Shown here: positions 35,863-43,996 of the stretch, in pieces | How positions within the stretch are numbered: position 1 is the first letter of the stretch | How the letters are laid out: every line of letters begins with the position of its first letter | NCBI GenBank assembly: GCA_026390795.1 | Contig: JAPLFG010000003.1 | Span: 1,426,001-1,490,000, forward strand | From: Ignavibacteriales bacterium | Lineage (GTDB): Bacteria; Bacteroidota; Ignavibacteria; Ignavibacteriales; Melioribacteraceae | DNA length: 64,000 bases | Reading direction: 5' to 3' | Notes under the pieces: model-generated | The model's input: only the letters and a program-made list of their open reading frames with translations | Databases searched by the model: none | Told to the model about the DNA's origin: nothing | Translations under genes and position numbers: made by a program

Positions 35863-37143
35863 ATGCGGCATAGAATCATCCAATCAATTTTCTTTTTCCT
35901 TTTTATCTCAACGTCATTCTCATTTGCACAAAATGACCAATCGATTAGAAAGGAAAACGCTCCAAATCTTTTTATTGATTGCGGCTACTGCGACATTAAT
36001 TTTGTAAAAGAGCAAATTCCGATTGTTAATTATGTGCGCGACAGGAAAGATGCCGATATTCATGTTCTTTATACTTCTCAGAGTACCGGTTCGGGAGGAA
36101 CAAGCTATATATTACTATTTATCGGTCTAAATAAATTTGCGGGGATTGATGACACCGTAAAATATATGGTCAATAAAACAGATTCGGATGATCAATCGCG
36201 AATCAAAATGGTAAAGGCGCTTAAAATGGGATTGGTCCGGTATCTCTCCAAGACACCCGCTGCAGATCAGATGGAGATCTCTTTTCCAAAACAACAGCAG
36301 GCGGCTGAACAACCGAAAGACGATTGGGACTACTGGGTTTTCAAATTAAGCTCGAACGGAAATTTTAACGGCGAGAAAAATTATAACAGCAAATCTATTT
36401 ACAGTTCAATCTCGGCGAATAGAACCACGGAAGATATGAAACTAAGTATTTCTCTTTCTAGCGACTATAGTGAAAGCAATTATTATTATGATACTGAGAC
36501 AATAACGAATATTACCAGAAGCCAATATGCGAATGCTTCTTTTATAAAAGCGATAGATAATAAATGGTCTTGGGGTATTTGGGGTAGCGCTTATACTTCT
36601 ACATACGACAATATCAATTTCAGTTATTCATTTGCACCGGGTATTGAGTATAACGTTTTTCCTTATTCGGAATCGAACATACATCAACTTAGAATTTACT
36701 ATAAAGTATATCATACTTTTAACAGATACGTTGATGAAACATTATATTTTAAAAGGAAAGAAGATTTATGGCGGCATTCATTAAATGCCTCGTTTTCTTT
36801 AATTGAACCTTGGGGGAGTTTAAGTTTTGGACCGAATGTAGAAAACTATTTAGATGATTTTACCAATATCAGTTATGGTGTTTTTAGTTCTGCCAGTTTA
36901 AGATTGTTTAAAGGTTTTTCGCTCAGCTTTTATTTTAATTATTACAAGGTCGGCAAACAAATAACACTGCCGCTTGAGGGAGCTTCACTTGAAGAAGTTT
37001 TATTAAGAAGAAGGCAACTTGAGACAACATATAATTATTACGCTTACTTCGGTATATCATATTCGTTCGGTTCTATATTTAATAATTTTATAAATCCGCG
37101 TTTCGGCGGCGGCGGCGGTTCAACAATTATAATAAGCGATTAA
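35863..37143 (+). CDS. exported protein with a conserved N-terminal domain and an outer-membrane barrel
   Basis: A 426-residue protein with a signal peptide (FFFLFISTSFSFAQ). Residues about 28-150 form a mixed domain with LFIDCGYCDINFVKEQIPIV, YVRDRKDADIHVLYTSQ and FIGLNKFAGIDDTVKYMV. Residues 165-426 are amphipathic strands typical of a beta barrel (NYNSKSIYSSISANRTTE, WSWGIWGSAYTSTYDNINF, GSLSFGPNVENYLDDF), finishing with a Gly run (FGGGGGS). I recall similar two-part proteins in Acidobacteriota and Ignavibacteriota genomes but no name or function. The N-terminal part looks like a periplasmic plug or CsgG-like fold. Surface location is likely. Confidence 0.7.
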   Translation: MRHRIIQSIFFFLFISTSFSFAQNDQSIRKENAPNLFIDCGYCDINFVKEQIPIVNYVRDRKDADIHVLYTSQSTGSGGTSYILLFIGLNKFAGIDDTVKYMVNKTDSDDQSRIKMVKALKMGLVRYLSKTPAADQMEISFPKQQQAAEQPKDDWDYWVFKLSSNGNFNGEKNYNSKSIYSSISANRTTEDMKLSISLSSDYSESNYYYDTETITNITRSQYANASFIKAIDNKWSWGIWGSAYTSTYDNINFSYSFAPGIEYNVFPYSESNIHQLRIYYKVYHTFNRYVDETLYFKRKEDLWRHSLNASFSLIEPWGSLSFGPNVENYLDDFTNISYGVFSSASLRLFKGFSLSFYFNYYKVGKQITLPLEGASLEEVLLRRRQLETTYNYYAYFGISYSFGSIFNNFINPRFGGGGGSTIIISD

Positions 37144-37153
37144 TTAATTCATC

Positions 37154-37177
37154 ATGCGGTGTTCTCAAACACCGCAT
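37154..37177 (+). terminator. hairpin after the barrel protein gene
   Basis: A perfect 10-bp stem (ATGCGGTGTT with AACACCGCAT) with a CTCA tetraloop, starting 10 bases after the stop codon. The T-tract is poor. An open frame running through it toward the next gene is therefore not a coding sequence. Confidence 0.6.
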
Positions 37178-37258
37178 TGGATGGTTATTTTCAATCCCTC
37201 CCTCATTATAGTAAGGACGGTAAAAAATATTTTCTTGATCTGTATAAAAGGAAATTTT

Positions 37259-37549
37259 ATGAAAATATTAGCAATCGAAAAAGAAGTAGGCGGGAAAACA
37301 AAAGAACAATTTAAAATATACCTTAAACCCGAGGCGCAAAGAGTTTGGGACCTTTACCAAACTGGTATCATCCGCGAAATCTATTTTAGTAAACCTCTTC
37401 ACAACGCCCTCATAATTCTTGAGTGTACAAACGAAAATGAAGCGAGAGAAATATTAAACACATTGCCATTAGTTGAAGTAAATCTAATCGACTTTGATAT
37501 TATCCCCTTAGTTCCGTACGATGGCTTTTCTCGCTTGTTCGAAAACTGA
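37259..37549 (+). CDS. YCII / muconolactone-isomerase-like small protein
   Basis: A 96-residue cytoplasmic protein with the ferredoxin-like dimeric alpha/beta-barrel pattern: MKILAIEKEVGGKTKEQFK, then IIREIYFSKPLHNALIILEC, ENEAREILNTLPLVE and NLIDFDIIPLVPY. This is the pattern of muconolactone delta-isomerase-like proteins in the YCII superfamily; no catabolic genes are near, so function is unknown. The ATG at 37259 is chosen because AAGGA is seven bases upstream and the fold starts there. The region upstream holds the hairpin of the preceding gene. Confidence 0.78.
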   Translation: MKILAIEKEVGGKTKEQFKIYLKPEAQRVWDLYQTGIIREIYFSKPLHNALIILECTNENEAREILNTLPLVEVNLIDFDIIPLVPYDGFSRLFEN

Positions 37550-37652
37550 TTTTGTATATAAATCGAATACTCTAAAGCATGTCAATTATAATTTTTATCC
37601 CCACTTTTATCCTTAGTTAGATATTTTTGAATGCCATAATAGAAGGATCAAT

Positions 37653-38498
37653 ATGAAAAGTTACCTTAAGTTTTTTCTCTTCTTTCTTCTCACCGGCGTT
37701 AGTCTAACTGCTCAGAATAAGACGAACGATTCAACAGTTGAAAAATATTTGCCGAAGCTCGAAAAAATTTTTGAGCTTCATGAGAAGGTAAAACAAATCC
37801 ATCCCGTACTTCAAAATGTTTATCCCGTTGCAATTGCAGAGGAAGGACAATACTACATTTTTGAACCCGACACAAATAACAGATACCGTTTTGTAAAAAA
37901 AGCCGCAACTACATCACTGGTACCAAAGGGAATAAGAGCCGCGTTCCCGCTTCCGGAAAATGATAATAAAATGACATGCGTCGTCACCGGAGAAGTCTTT
38001 GACTCAATGGACGGCTACGCAATTATTTTTCATGAATTCGTTCATTGCGCCGTCTTTGCGGCAATTGAAATGATACTGAAGGACAATTTGGAAATCTATA
38101 AACGCGCGATGGAACAGAAAGACTGGATGTGGGAATTGAATTACGCGTTTCCATATTCAAAAAAAGAATTTACGGAACCCTATGCAGCTCTCCTTTCGAT
38201 GTTGAATAAGAACGACTTGAATGATGTAAAAGATATTCGCGAAACGATAAAAGAGCAATTAAGCAAAGATGAATATTCTTACATGACTTGGGTTGAATGG
38301 AAAGAAGGATTTGCGCGCTGGGTTGAAAATAAAATCAGAGATAAATTCGGAATAAAGGAAAATCATGCTGGAGGAATTGAACCGTTCGATAGAGTAACGT
38401 TTTATGAAGGCGGTTCCCGGTTGATCGAACTGATTTACAAGACAGATCCAAAAACGGTTCTGGATTTGGAAAAGCTTTATGCATTTATCAACTCATGA
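37653..38498 (+). CDS. exported protein with HExxH zinc-protease motif
   Basis: A 281-residue exported protein, signal peptide FFLLTGVSLTAQ. It contains IIFHEFVHCAVF (His127, Glu128, His131), the HExxH zinc and catalytic motif, and WKEGFARWVENK, the EGFAxxxE pattern that supplies the third zinc ligand (Glu218) in gluzincin peptidases. This spacing (87 residues) is larger than in M1 peptidases. I do not recognise the family. The middle is Lys/Glu rich with Trp (KDWMWELNYAFPY). AGAAGGA lies five bases before the ATG. It is followed 27 bp later by the AlkD-like gene. Protease function is inferred from motif only. Confidence 0.75.
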   Translation: MKSYLKFFLFFLLTGVSLTAQNKTNDSTVEKYLPKLEKIFELHEKVKQIHPVLQNVYPVAIAEEGQYYIFEPDTNNRYRFVKKAATTSLVPKGIRAAFPLPENDNKMTCVVTGEVFDSMDGYAIIFHEFVHCAVFAAIEMILKDNLEIYKRAMEQKDWMWELNYAFPYSKKEFTEPYAALLSMLNKNDLNDVKDIRETIKEQLSKDEYSYMTWVEWKEGFARWVENKIRDKFGIKENHAGGIEPFDRVTFYEGGSRLIELIYKTDPKTVLDLEKLYAFINS

Positions 38499-38525
38499 TT
38501 CAATAAACAAATTTATGGTATTACA

Positions 38526-39197
38526 ATGACGGCTGCGGAATTAATCATAGAATTAAAAAAACATTACAATCAAAAAAATGTTGACGGAATGGCACGCTTC
38601 GGAATTGTTTCTACAAATGCGTTTGGCATTAGTGCACCGATGATCAAATCGATAGCAAAGAAGATTGGGAAAAATCATGAACTTGCTCTCGAACTATGGA
38701 ATACCGGATATTACGATGCACGTGTTATTGCTTTTTTGATTGACGATCCGAAACTAGTTACAAAAACTCAGATGAATAGCTGGATATGCGATTTTGATTC
38801 ATGGGCAATCTGTGACGGAACATGCTGCTACCTATTTAGAAAAACTCCTTTTGCATTCGAAAAAATTTTGGAATGGGCAGATAGAAAAGAAGAATTTGTC
38901 CGCCGCACTGCATTTTCGTTAATCGCATATATCGCCGTTCACGATAAGAAGAGAGACGATAAGGAGTTCCTTCAATTTTTCCCACTCATCAAGAAATATT
39001 CCGTTGATGAAAGAAATTTTGTTAAGAAAGCTGTTAACTGGGCATTGCGCCAGATTGGAAAACGAAGTAATTTCCTCAACAAAGAAGCACTTAAACTTGC
39101 TAAAGAAATTAAAACTATCGATTCAAAATCTGCACGATGGATTGCCAGTGATGCAATTAGAGAATTGAAAAATCCAAAAATATTGGCAAGACTATAA
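38526..39197 (+). CDS. DNA alkylation repair protein, AlkD-like
   Basis: A 223-residue HEAT-repeat DNA glycosylase-like protein that in characterised members removes N3- and N7-alkyl purines. Two key residues of AlkD are visible in CDFDSWAICDGTC (Trp93 and Asp97) and a later aromatic in KKAVNWALRQIGKRS. Helical repeats are seen throughout: IAKKIGKNHELALELWNTG, ARVIAFLIDDPKLV, FVRRTAFSLIAYIAVHDK. The length fits (about 220-235). The ATG directly follows ATTACA with no clear ribosome site. It probably belongs to one unit with the zincin-like gene. No other repair gene is adjacent. Confidence 0.9.
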   Translation: MTAAELIIELKKHYNQKNVDGMARFGIVSTNAFGISAPMIKSIAKKIGKNHELALELWNTGYYDARVIAFLIDDPKLVTKTQMNSWICDFDSWAICDGTCCYLFRKTPFAFEKILEWADRKEEFVRRTAFSLIAYIAVHDKKRDDKEFLQFFPLIKKYSVDERNFVKKAVNWALRQIGKRSNFLNKEALKLAKEIKTIDSKSARWIASDAIRELKNPKILARL

Positions 39198-39232
39198 AGA
39201 TAGCGGTTAAAAATTAAAGGAGAGATATTATT

Positions 39233-41890
39233 ATGATTCAATGTAGACTAACTCTTAAGTATAAAATGTTTTTGCTTATTCTTTTATCCGGCTTTCTTCA
39301 ACTCACAATTGCACAGACCCTAATCAAATCAACTTCGCCGGAAGAAAGAATGAAGATGTATGAAAAACATCTTGAGATGAAAGAGAACTCAATATTCAAA
39401 AATCTGAATTGGCAATTTATCGGTCCGACTAATATAAGCGGAAGAATGACTGATGTTGAAGTCGTCCGTCCAAAAGGAAAGAACTATATAATATATGCCG
39501 CCGGTGCAACGGGCGGGGTCTGGAAAACTACAAATGAAGGGACAACCTGGGAACCAATTTTTGAAAACGGTCCGTCAACTTCAATTGGAGACATAACTCT
39601 CGCTCCTTCAAATCAAAATATAGTTTGGATCGGAACAGGAGAGGCAAATATTTTCAGAAGCTCTAACGCAGGCGCGGGAGTGTTTAAATCAATTGATGCC
39701 GGCAAAACTTGGAAACAGATGGGATTAATTGGTACAAACACAATTCCGAGAATCGTAATCAATCCTATAAATCCGGATATAGTTTACGCTGCGGCATCCG
39801 GACACGAATGGACAGATAACGAAGAACGTGGTTTATACAAAACTGAAAACGGCGGAAAAACCTGGGATAAAGTTTTTTACAAAAATGGAAAGACGGGAGT
39901 TATTGATCTGGCGATGGATCCATCTGATCCAAATACGCTTTATTTATCCACTTGGCAGCGTGTCCGTGAAAAATGGAATGACCCGAGAACTAAAAATGAC
40001 TATAACGGAAGCAGTATTTATAAATCAACAGACGCCGGAAAAACCTGGAATGAAATTTCTATAGGATTGCCGGAAGCTAAATTCAGAGGAAGAATTGGAA
40101 TTGATGTTTCAAGATCGAACCCGGATGTAGTTTATGCTTTCGTTGATAACTATGAAATTCTACGCGAGAATGATGATGCTGAGAACGTTGATTCTTACGG
40201 ACGACCAAAAGGCGGTGTGATTAAAGGCGCAACGGTTTTCAGAAGCGATGATAAAGGAAACACATGGAAACAGACAAGTGTGTTGGATGAATATATGGAA
40301 ACATTGTCGGCTACTTACGGATGGGTTTTTGGGCAGATTAGAGTAGATCCTAAAAATGAAAATAAAATTTATGTGATGGGATTAGGTTTGAATGTATCTG
40401 AAGACGGTGGAAAAACTTTTAAAGAGCTCGAAGGAATGCACGGCGATCATCACGGTTTGTGGATTGATCCCGACAACACGAACTATCTTGTAAATGTTAA
40501 CGACGGCGGATTAGCAATTTCTTACGACGGTGGAAAAGAATGGAGAACATTCGCTAATAATATGCCGTTAGTTCAGTTTTTCAACGTCGCAGCTGATATG
40601 TCGGAACCATTTAAAGTTTACGGCTCGATCCAGGATCATGGAAGCTTTAAAGGGATTGTTGATTTATCACAAGGCAGAGATAAAATTCCGGCGCAGAATT
40701 TTGAGCAAGCGCCCGGCGGCGAGGGAAGTAATCATGCAATCGATCCGACAAATCCAGATATAGTTTATTCAGCCGGATTTTATGGAACGCTTACAAGATC
40801 AGACATGAAAACGGGCGAATCAAAAAACATTATTCCTAAAGCTGAAAAAGGGGAATCAACAATGCGCGGTCAATGGCTTGCCCCGTTTATTATTTCTCCT
40901 CATAGCCCCAGCACGCTTTATATCGGGTTCCAATATTTATTCAAAACTACTGACCGCGGAGAAACATGGCAGAGGATAAGTCCCGATCTTACATATAATG
41001 ATCCGAACAAGAGCGGTGATATTCCGTATCAAACTATTTTTTCGATTTCAGAATCTCCTTTGAAAGCGGGATTAATTTATGCGGGAACAGATGACGGCAG
41101 AGTTCATGTAACAAAAGATGACGGCAAAACGTGGAAGGAAATTGTAAACGGATTGCCGTATGGAAAATGGGTTTCGGAATTAGTTGCTTCTGCTTATGAT
41201 GAGAATACTGTTTACATGTCGCAGAACGGAAAACGCGACGACGACTTTCTGCCGTATCTCTGGAAATCAACAGATAATGGCGAGACGTGGCAGAGCATTG
41301 TAAACAATTTACCAACCGGACCGATAAACGTAATTAAAGAAGATCCGAAGAATAAAAACATTCTCTACGTTGGAAATGATTTTGGTGTTTACGTTTCTTT
41401 GAACGGCGGAAAATTCTGGTATTCACTGCCGGGAAAATTACCAACAACTTATGTGCACGATCTTGTAATTCATCCGCGCGATAATATAATCGTAGCCGCA
41501 ACCCACGGGAGAGGATTGTATGCGCTTGATGTTGAGTATCTGCAAAATTTAAATGAAGATGATCTTAATAAAGATGCATTTTTTATTTCGGCAACAAAAG
41601 GAACGCTTCCGCAATATCCAAAATATAGATGGTCGCAGCCGGACCCGGTAAGATTCGGTTATTATCTGAAAACAAAAACGGATAGTGTAAAGATTGAGGT
41701 GGTGGATTCGAAAAATGTGAAAGTGAACGAGTTCAAAGGAACGGGAGACGAAGGATTAAATTTTGCGGAATGGAATTTAACAACAGACGCAAAAGAGAAA
41801 ACTTATGTTGAACCGGGCGAGTACACTTTGATCATTGAATCGGAACATATTTTTTACAAAGTAAAAGTTGAAAAACCAGATAAGAGATAA
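39233..41890 (+). CDS. exported BNR/VPS10-type beta-propeller protein
   Basis: An 885-residue exported protein, signal peptide LLILLSGFLQLTIAQ. It has at least eleven Asp-box repeats (S-x-D-x-G-x-T-W): TTNEGTTW, SIDAGKTW, TENGGKTW, STDAGKTW, SDDKGNTW, SEDGGKTF, SYDGGKEW, TTDRGETW, TKDDGKTW, STDNGETW, SLNGGKFW. This is the propeller of sortilin/VPS10 and BNR-type glycosyl hydrolase-like proteins; the number of repeats fits two propellers. The last 100 residues form a beta sandwich (VEVVDSKNVKVNEFKGTGDE, YVEPGEYTLIIESE). Such proteins are common in Bacteroidota; enzyme activity has not been shown for most of them. AGGAGAG lies upstream. Confidence 0.9.
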   Translation: MIQCRLTLKYKMFLLILLSGFLQLTIAQTLIKSTSPEERMKMYEKHLEMKENSIFKNLNWQFIGPTNISGRMTDVEVVRPKGKNYIIYAAGATGGVWKTTNEGTTWEPIFENGPSTSIGDITLAPSNQNIVWIGTGEANIFRSSNAGAGVFKSIDAGKTWKQMGLIGTNTIPRIVINPINPDIVYAAASGHEWTDNEERGLYKTENGGKTWDKVFYKNGKTGVIDLAMDPSDPNTLYLSTWQRVREKWNDPRTKNDYNGSSIYKSTDAGKTWNEISIGLPEAKFRGRIGIDVSRSNPDVVYAFVDNYEILRENDDAENVDSYGRPKGGVIKGATVFRSDDKGNTWKQTSVLDEYMETLSATYGWVFGQIRVDPKNENKIYVMGLGLNVSEDGGKTFKELEGMHGDHHGLWIDPDNTNYLVNVNDGGLAISYDGGKEWRTFANNMPLVQFFNVAADMSEPFKVYGSIQDHGSFKGIVDLSQGRDKIPAQNFEQAPGGEGSNHAIDPTNPDIVYSAGFYGTLTRSDMKTGESKNIIPKAEKGESTMRGQWLAPFIISPHSPSTLYIGFQYLFKTTDRGETWQRISPDLTYNDPNKSGDIPYQTIFSISESPLKAGLIYAGTDDGRVHVTKDDGKTWKEIVNGLPYGKWVSELVASAYDENTVYMSQNGKRDDDFLPYLWKSTDNGETWQSIVNNLPTGPINVIKEDPKNKNILYVGNDFGVYVSLNGGKFWYSLPGKLPTTYVHDLVIHPRDNIIVAATHGRGLYALDVEYLQNLNEDDLNKDAFFISATKGTLPQYPKYRWSQPDPVRFGYYLKTKTDSVKIEVVDSKNVKVNEFKGTGDEGLNFAEWNLTTDAKEKTYVEPGEYTLIIESEHIFYKVKVEKPDKR

Positions 41891-41900
41891 AAAATTAAAA

Positions 41901-41980
41901 AATAGAACGCGGATTTTTATGATGATGATGATTTGTTATGATTTAAAATCATAAACAATCATGATAATCTGCGTTCTATT
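41901..41980. repeat. 80-bp imperfect palindrome (long hairpin)
   Basis: Outer arms AATAGAACGCGGATT and AATCTGCGTTCTATT and inner arms around TTGTTATGATTT / AAATCATAAACAA pair over most of the length, with a few ATG-repeat bulges. A T-rich tail follows on the + strand. It sits between two convergent genes, so it may serve as terminator. The ATGATG and GCGGATT / ATCTGCG words recall the intergenic palindromes common in Bacteroidota genomes. Confidence 0.7.
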
Positions 41981-42020
41981 ATTTTTTCTGTTTTTTTACA
42001 AATGTAAAATGGTCATTGTT

Positions 42021-42281
42021 CTATTGACCGATCTCCAATTCAACTAATTTAGACGACACGCCAGGAAGTACAGAAAGTTTGCGCGCGATCTCCTGATTCT
42101 GCTCATCTGTACCGACCATTTCTAAAATTAATAATCCCGTGTCCGAACAATTTTCTAAAACGCCGTCATGAATTCCCAGACGCGTTTTGATTAAACAACC
42201 CCAGCCGGTTAGTATCTGTTGAACTTTTACAGCTTCCTCTTTTCTCTTTCCGATCAATATTAATAGAATGGTTTTCTTCAT
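42021..42281 (-). CDS. small ACT-like domain protein (TM1266-type)
   Basis: An 86-residue cytoplasmic protein with the ferredoxin-like pattern of ACT domains: KKTILLILIGKRKEEAVKVQ, CLIKTRLGIHDG, LLILEMVG and ARKLSVLPGVSSKLVELEI. It resembles the TM1266 family, annotated as putative iron-only hydrogenase regulators, where the KTRLGI and LPGV parts are typical. No hydrogenase gene is in the window. It is the only minus-strand gene between 28 kb and the right end. GGAG lies eight bases before the ATG. Its role is uncertain. Confidence 0.65.
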   Translation of the reverse strand: MKKTILLILIGKRKEEAVKVQQILTGWGCLIKTRLGIHDGVLENCSDTGLLILEMVGTDEQNQEIARKLSVLPGVSSKLVELEIGQ

Positions 42282-42386
42282 AAAATGGCTCCAAAGTTGA
42301 AAATTCTATCAATAAATTAGAAAAATACAATTTCGTCCACAATGCCGTATAAAGGCAAAAATATATTGATAAACGATAAATTTATC

Positions 42387-42415
42387 TTGACAAACAGAAT
42401 TTCGTAATTTATATT
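42387..42415 (+). promoter_or_regulatory. near-consensus sigma-70 promoter
   Basis: A perfect -35 TTGACA (42387-42392), a 17-base spacer and a -10 TATATT (42410-42415; one change from TATAAT). The DUF2975 operon starts at 42442 with AAGGAGGAGG just upstream. The 27-base leader has no room for long control elements. This is a canonical sigma-70 site, unlike the TTTG / TAnnTTTG sites of classical Bacteroidetes. Confidence 0.8.
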
Positions 42416-42441
42416 GCCTTCAGCTAAAAGGAGGAGGTAAT

Positions 42442-43017
42442 ATGAAATCGCTAAAAGAAAATTTCTTAGTAAAAACTGTTTATGCTTATTTAGATCTATT
42501 CTACAAAGCATTTCCTTTTTTCTTTATTCTTTTTTATCTGCCGCAAATGTTAGTACCGCCATCGCATTCAAATATAAGTTCTCTCGATGTTTTTGGCTTT
42601 TTCAAGTTCATGGATCAAATCAAAGAGATAACCATGCTTCATAAGGTTTTAATTGTCGGTGTAAATATAATTATTGCAAGCGGAGTTTTTCTCTCGCTAA
42701 AAAAACCTACAAAGTTTATTAAGAATACTTTTGAGGGAAATCCTTTTTGTGAAGAGAATGGCAGACATCTAAAATTTGTTGGAATCTTATTGGCGATTTA
42801 TACATTGTTGATTCATATCGTTGTTGGAATTTCTATTATTTGGCTTAAACAAGTTGATGTACTTGTCACATCCACAACAAAATTATTGTTACAAATTGCT
42901 TCATTGCTAAGCGTATTCTTCAATCCATACTTTGTTCTAGGCTTATTCGTAATGGTTCTTGGAGAAATAATTCTTCATGGAGCGGCAATTAAACAAGAAA
43001 ACGATTTAACCGTGTGA
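42442..43017 (+). CDS. DUF2975 membrane protein, copy 1
   Basis: A 191-residue inner-membrane protein with four hydrophobic helices: FPFFFILFYLPQMLV, ILTKVLIVG-like VGVNIIIASGVFLSL, VGILLAIYTLLIHIVVGI and YFVLGLFVMVLGEIIL. This is the DUF2975 pattern; the family has no known biochemical function, and members are usually encoded with a small Xre-type regulator, as here. It is translated from a perfect ribosome site. Its C-terminus IKQENDLTV is identical to the end of the next gene, showing that the two arose by duplication. Confidence 0.85.
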   Translation: MKSLKENFLVKTVYAYLDLFYKAFPFFFILFYLPQMLVPPSHSNISSLDVFGFFKFMDQIKEITMLHKVLIVGVNIIIASGVFLSLKKPTKFIKNTFEGNPFCEENGRHLKFVGILLAIYTLLIHIVVGISIIWLKQVDVLVTSTTKLLLQIASLLSVFFNPYFVLGLFVMVLGEIILHGAAIKQENDLTV

Positions 43018-43025
43018 GGCGAGAA

Positions 43026-43616
43026 ATGGAAAAATCTAATGAAACAAAAATTGTTAAGTATATCCATTACTATTTGAAAGGATTTACATATCTAACGCCT
43101 TTGATGTTTTTCGCCGGTTATGTTGGAATTATTTTACAGTTTATTAAAAATGGAGAATTAATTGGAGCTAGATTCTCGATTTTTGGTGTCAGTTTTATTA
43201 GAATTCCAAAGGAAATAATATTTGGTAAAACAGGTGATGCTTTAATTGTTCTTCTATTCGCCCTCATCTTATTTCTACTTTTTATGTTGGTTTTGTATTA
43301 CGCTTTAAAATTTGTTAAGAACGTGTTAAATGAAAAGCTACTAGTTGAGCAAAATGGTATACTCTTAAAAATTATAGGTCAGTTAATAAGCGGCTTTGCT
43401 ATTATTAGTTTCCTTAATGAACTTTTCTTAAGTTTTTCAGCATTTAATCGAATATTAAATACTTGGCAATTTATTAAATCTCTCCTCGTTCTTTTTCCAA
43501 CGCTATTATTGGTTTTATTACAACCGGTCTTCGTTTTAGGAGTGTTTTTTATTTTGCTAGGAGAAATTCTTATTAGAGCATCAATAGTAAAACAAGAAAA
43601 TGATTTAACTGTGTGA
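43026..43616 (+). CDS. DUF2975-like membrane protein, copy 2
   Basis: A 196-residue four-helix membrane protein related to copy 1: TPLMFFAGYVGIILQF, ALIVLLFALILFLLFMLVLYY, ISGFAIISFLNELFL and PVFVLGVFFILLGEILI, ending VKQENDLTV. The ATG at 43026 is preferred, because GAGG sits seven bases before it and the GTG at 43014 overlaps the stop of copy 1 and has none. The middle is much diverged from copy 1, so the two may form a hetero-oligomer. Function unknown. Confidence 0.8.
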   Translation: MEKSNETKIVKYIHYYLKGFTYLTPLMFFAGYVGIILQFIKNGELIGARFSIFGVSFIRIPKEIIFGKTGDALIVLLFALILFLLFMLVLYYALKFVKNVLNEKLLVEQNGILLKIIGQLISGFAIISFLNELFLSFSAFNRILNTWQFIKSLLVLFPTLLLVLLQPVFVLGVFFILLGEILIRASIVKQENDLTV

Positions 43617-43623
43617 GGACATT

Positions 43624-43839
43624 ATGATACGTGTAAACTTAGATGTAATGATGGCGAAGAGGAAAATGTCTCTCACGGAACTTGCCGAGAAAGTCGGTAT
43701 AACAATGGCAAATCTTTCTGTGCTAAAAACGGAGAAGGCACGCGCAATCCGCTTCTCAACTCTGGAATCAATCTGCAAAGTACTGGATTGCCAGCCGGGA
43801 GATATATTGGAATTCATTCCGGATAAAAATCCGGAGTGA
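43624..43839 (+). CDS. small Xre/Cro-type HTH regulator (YozG-like)
   Basis: A 71-residue DNA-binding protein that is nearly all helix-turn-helix: DVMMAKRKMSLTELAEKVGI, TMANLSVLKTEKARAI and FSTLESICKVLDCQPGDILE. This matches the small Cro-like regulators (HTH_26, YozG type) found beside DUF2975 genes. The ATG follows GAGG and lies eight bases after the copy 2 stop, so all three are cotranscribed. It probably binds the promoter of its own operon; an alternative is a role in sensing a membrane signal through its DUF2975 partners. Confidence 0.9.
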   Translation: MIRVNLDVMMAKRKMSLTELAEKVGITMANLSVLKTEKARAIRFSTLESICKVLDCQPGDILEFIPDKNPE

Positions 43840-43996
43840 TTTATTCATTGCAATTTAAACAGAATTATCGGAACTTTAGCACAGTTGGTTACAATTACTG
43901 GTTAAAAGAAATAATCTTTTTCTATATAGATTTGCTCATTAAGTAGTAATATCTTTTTGCAAATAACTAACTCAAAAATATTTATGGGGGACTTGT

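Noticed and set aside
37100-37125. GGCGGCGGCGGCGGTT run as a slippage or frameshift site
   Set aside because: It encodes a short Gly run at the C-terminus of an intact frame; no shifted downstream frame continues.
37154-37258. Longer start for the YCII-like gene
   Set aside because: The extension begins in the terminator hairpin of the gene before it and has no family similarity.
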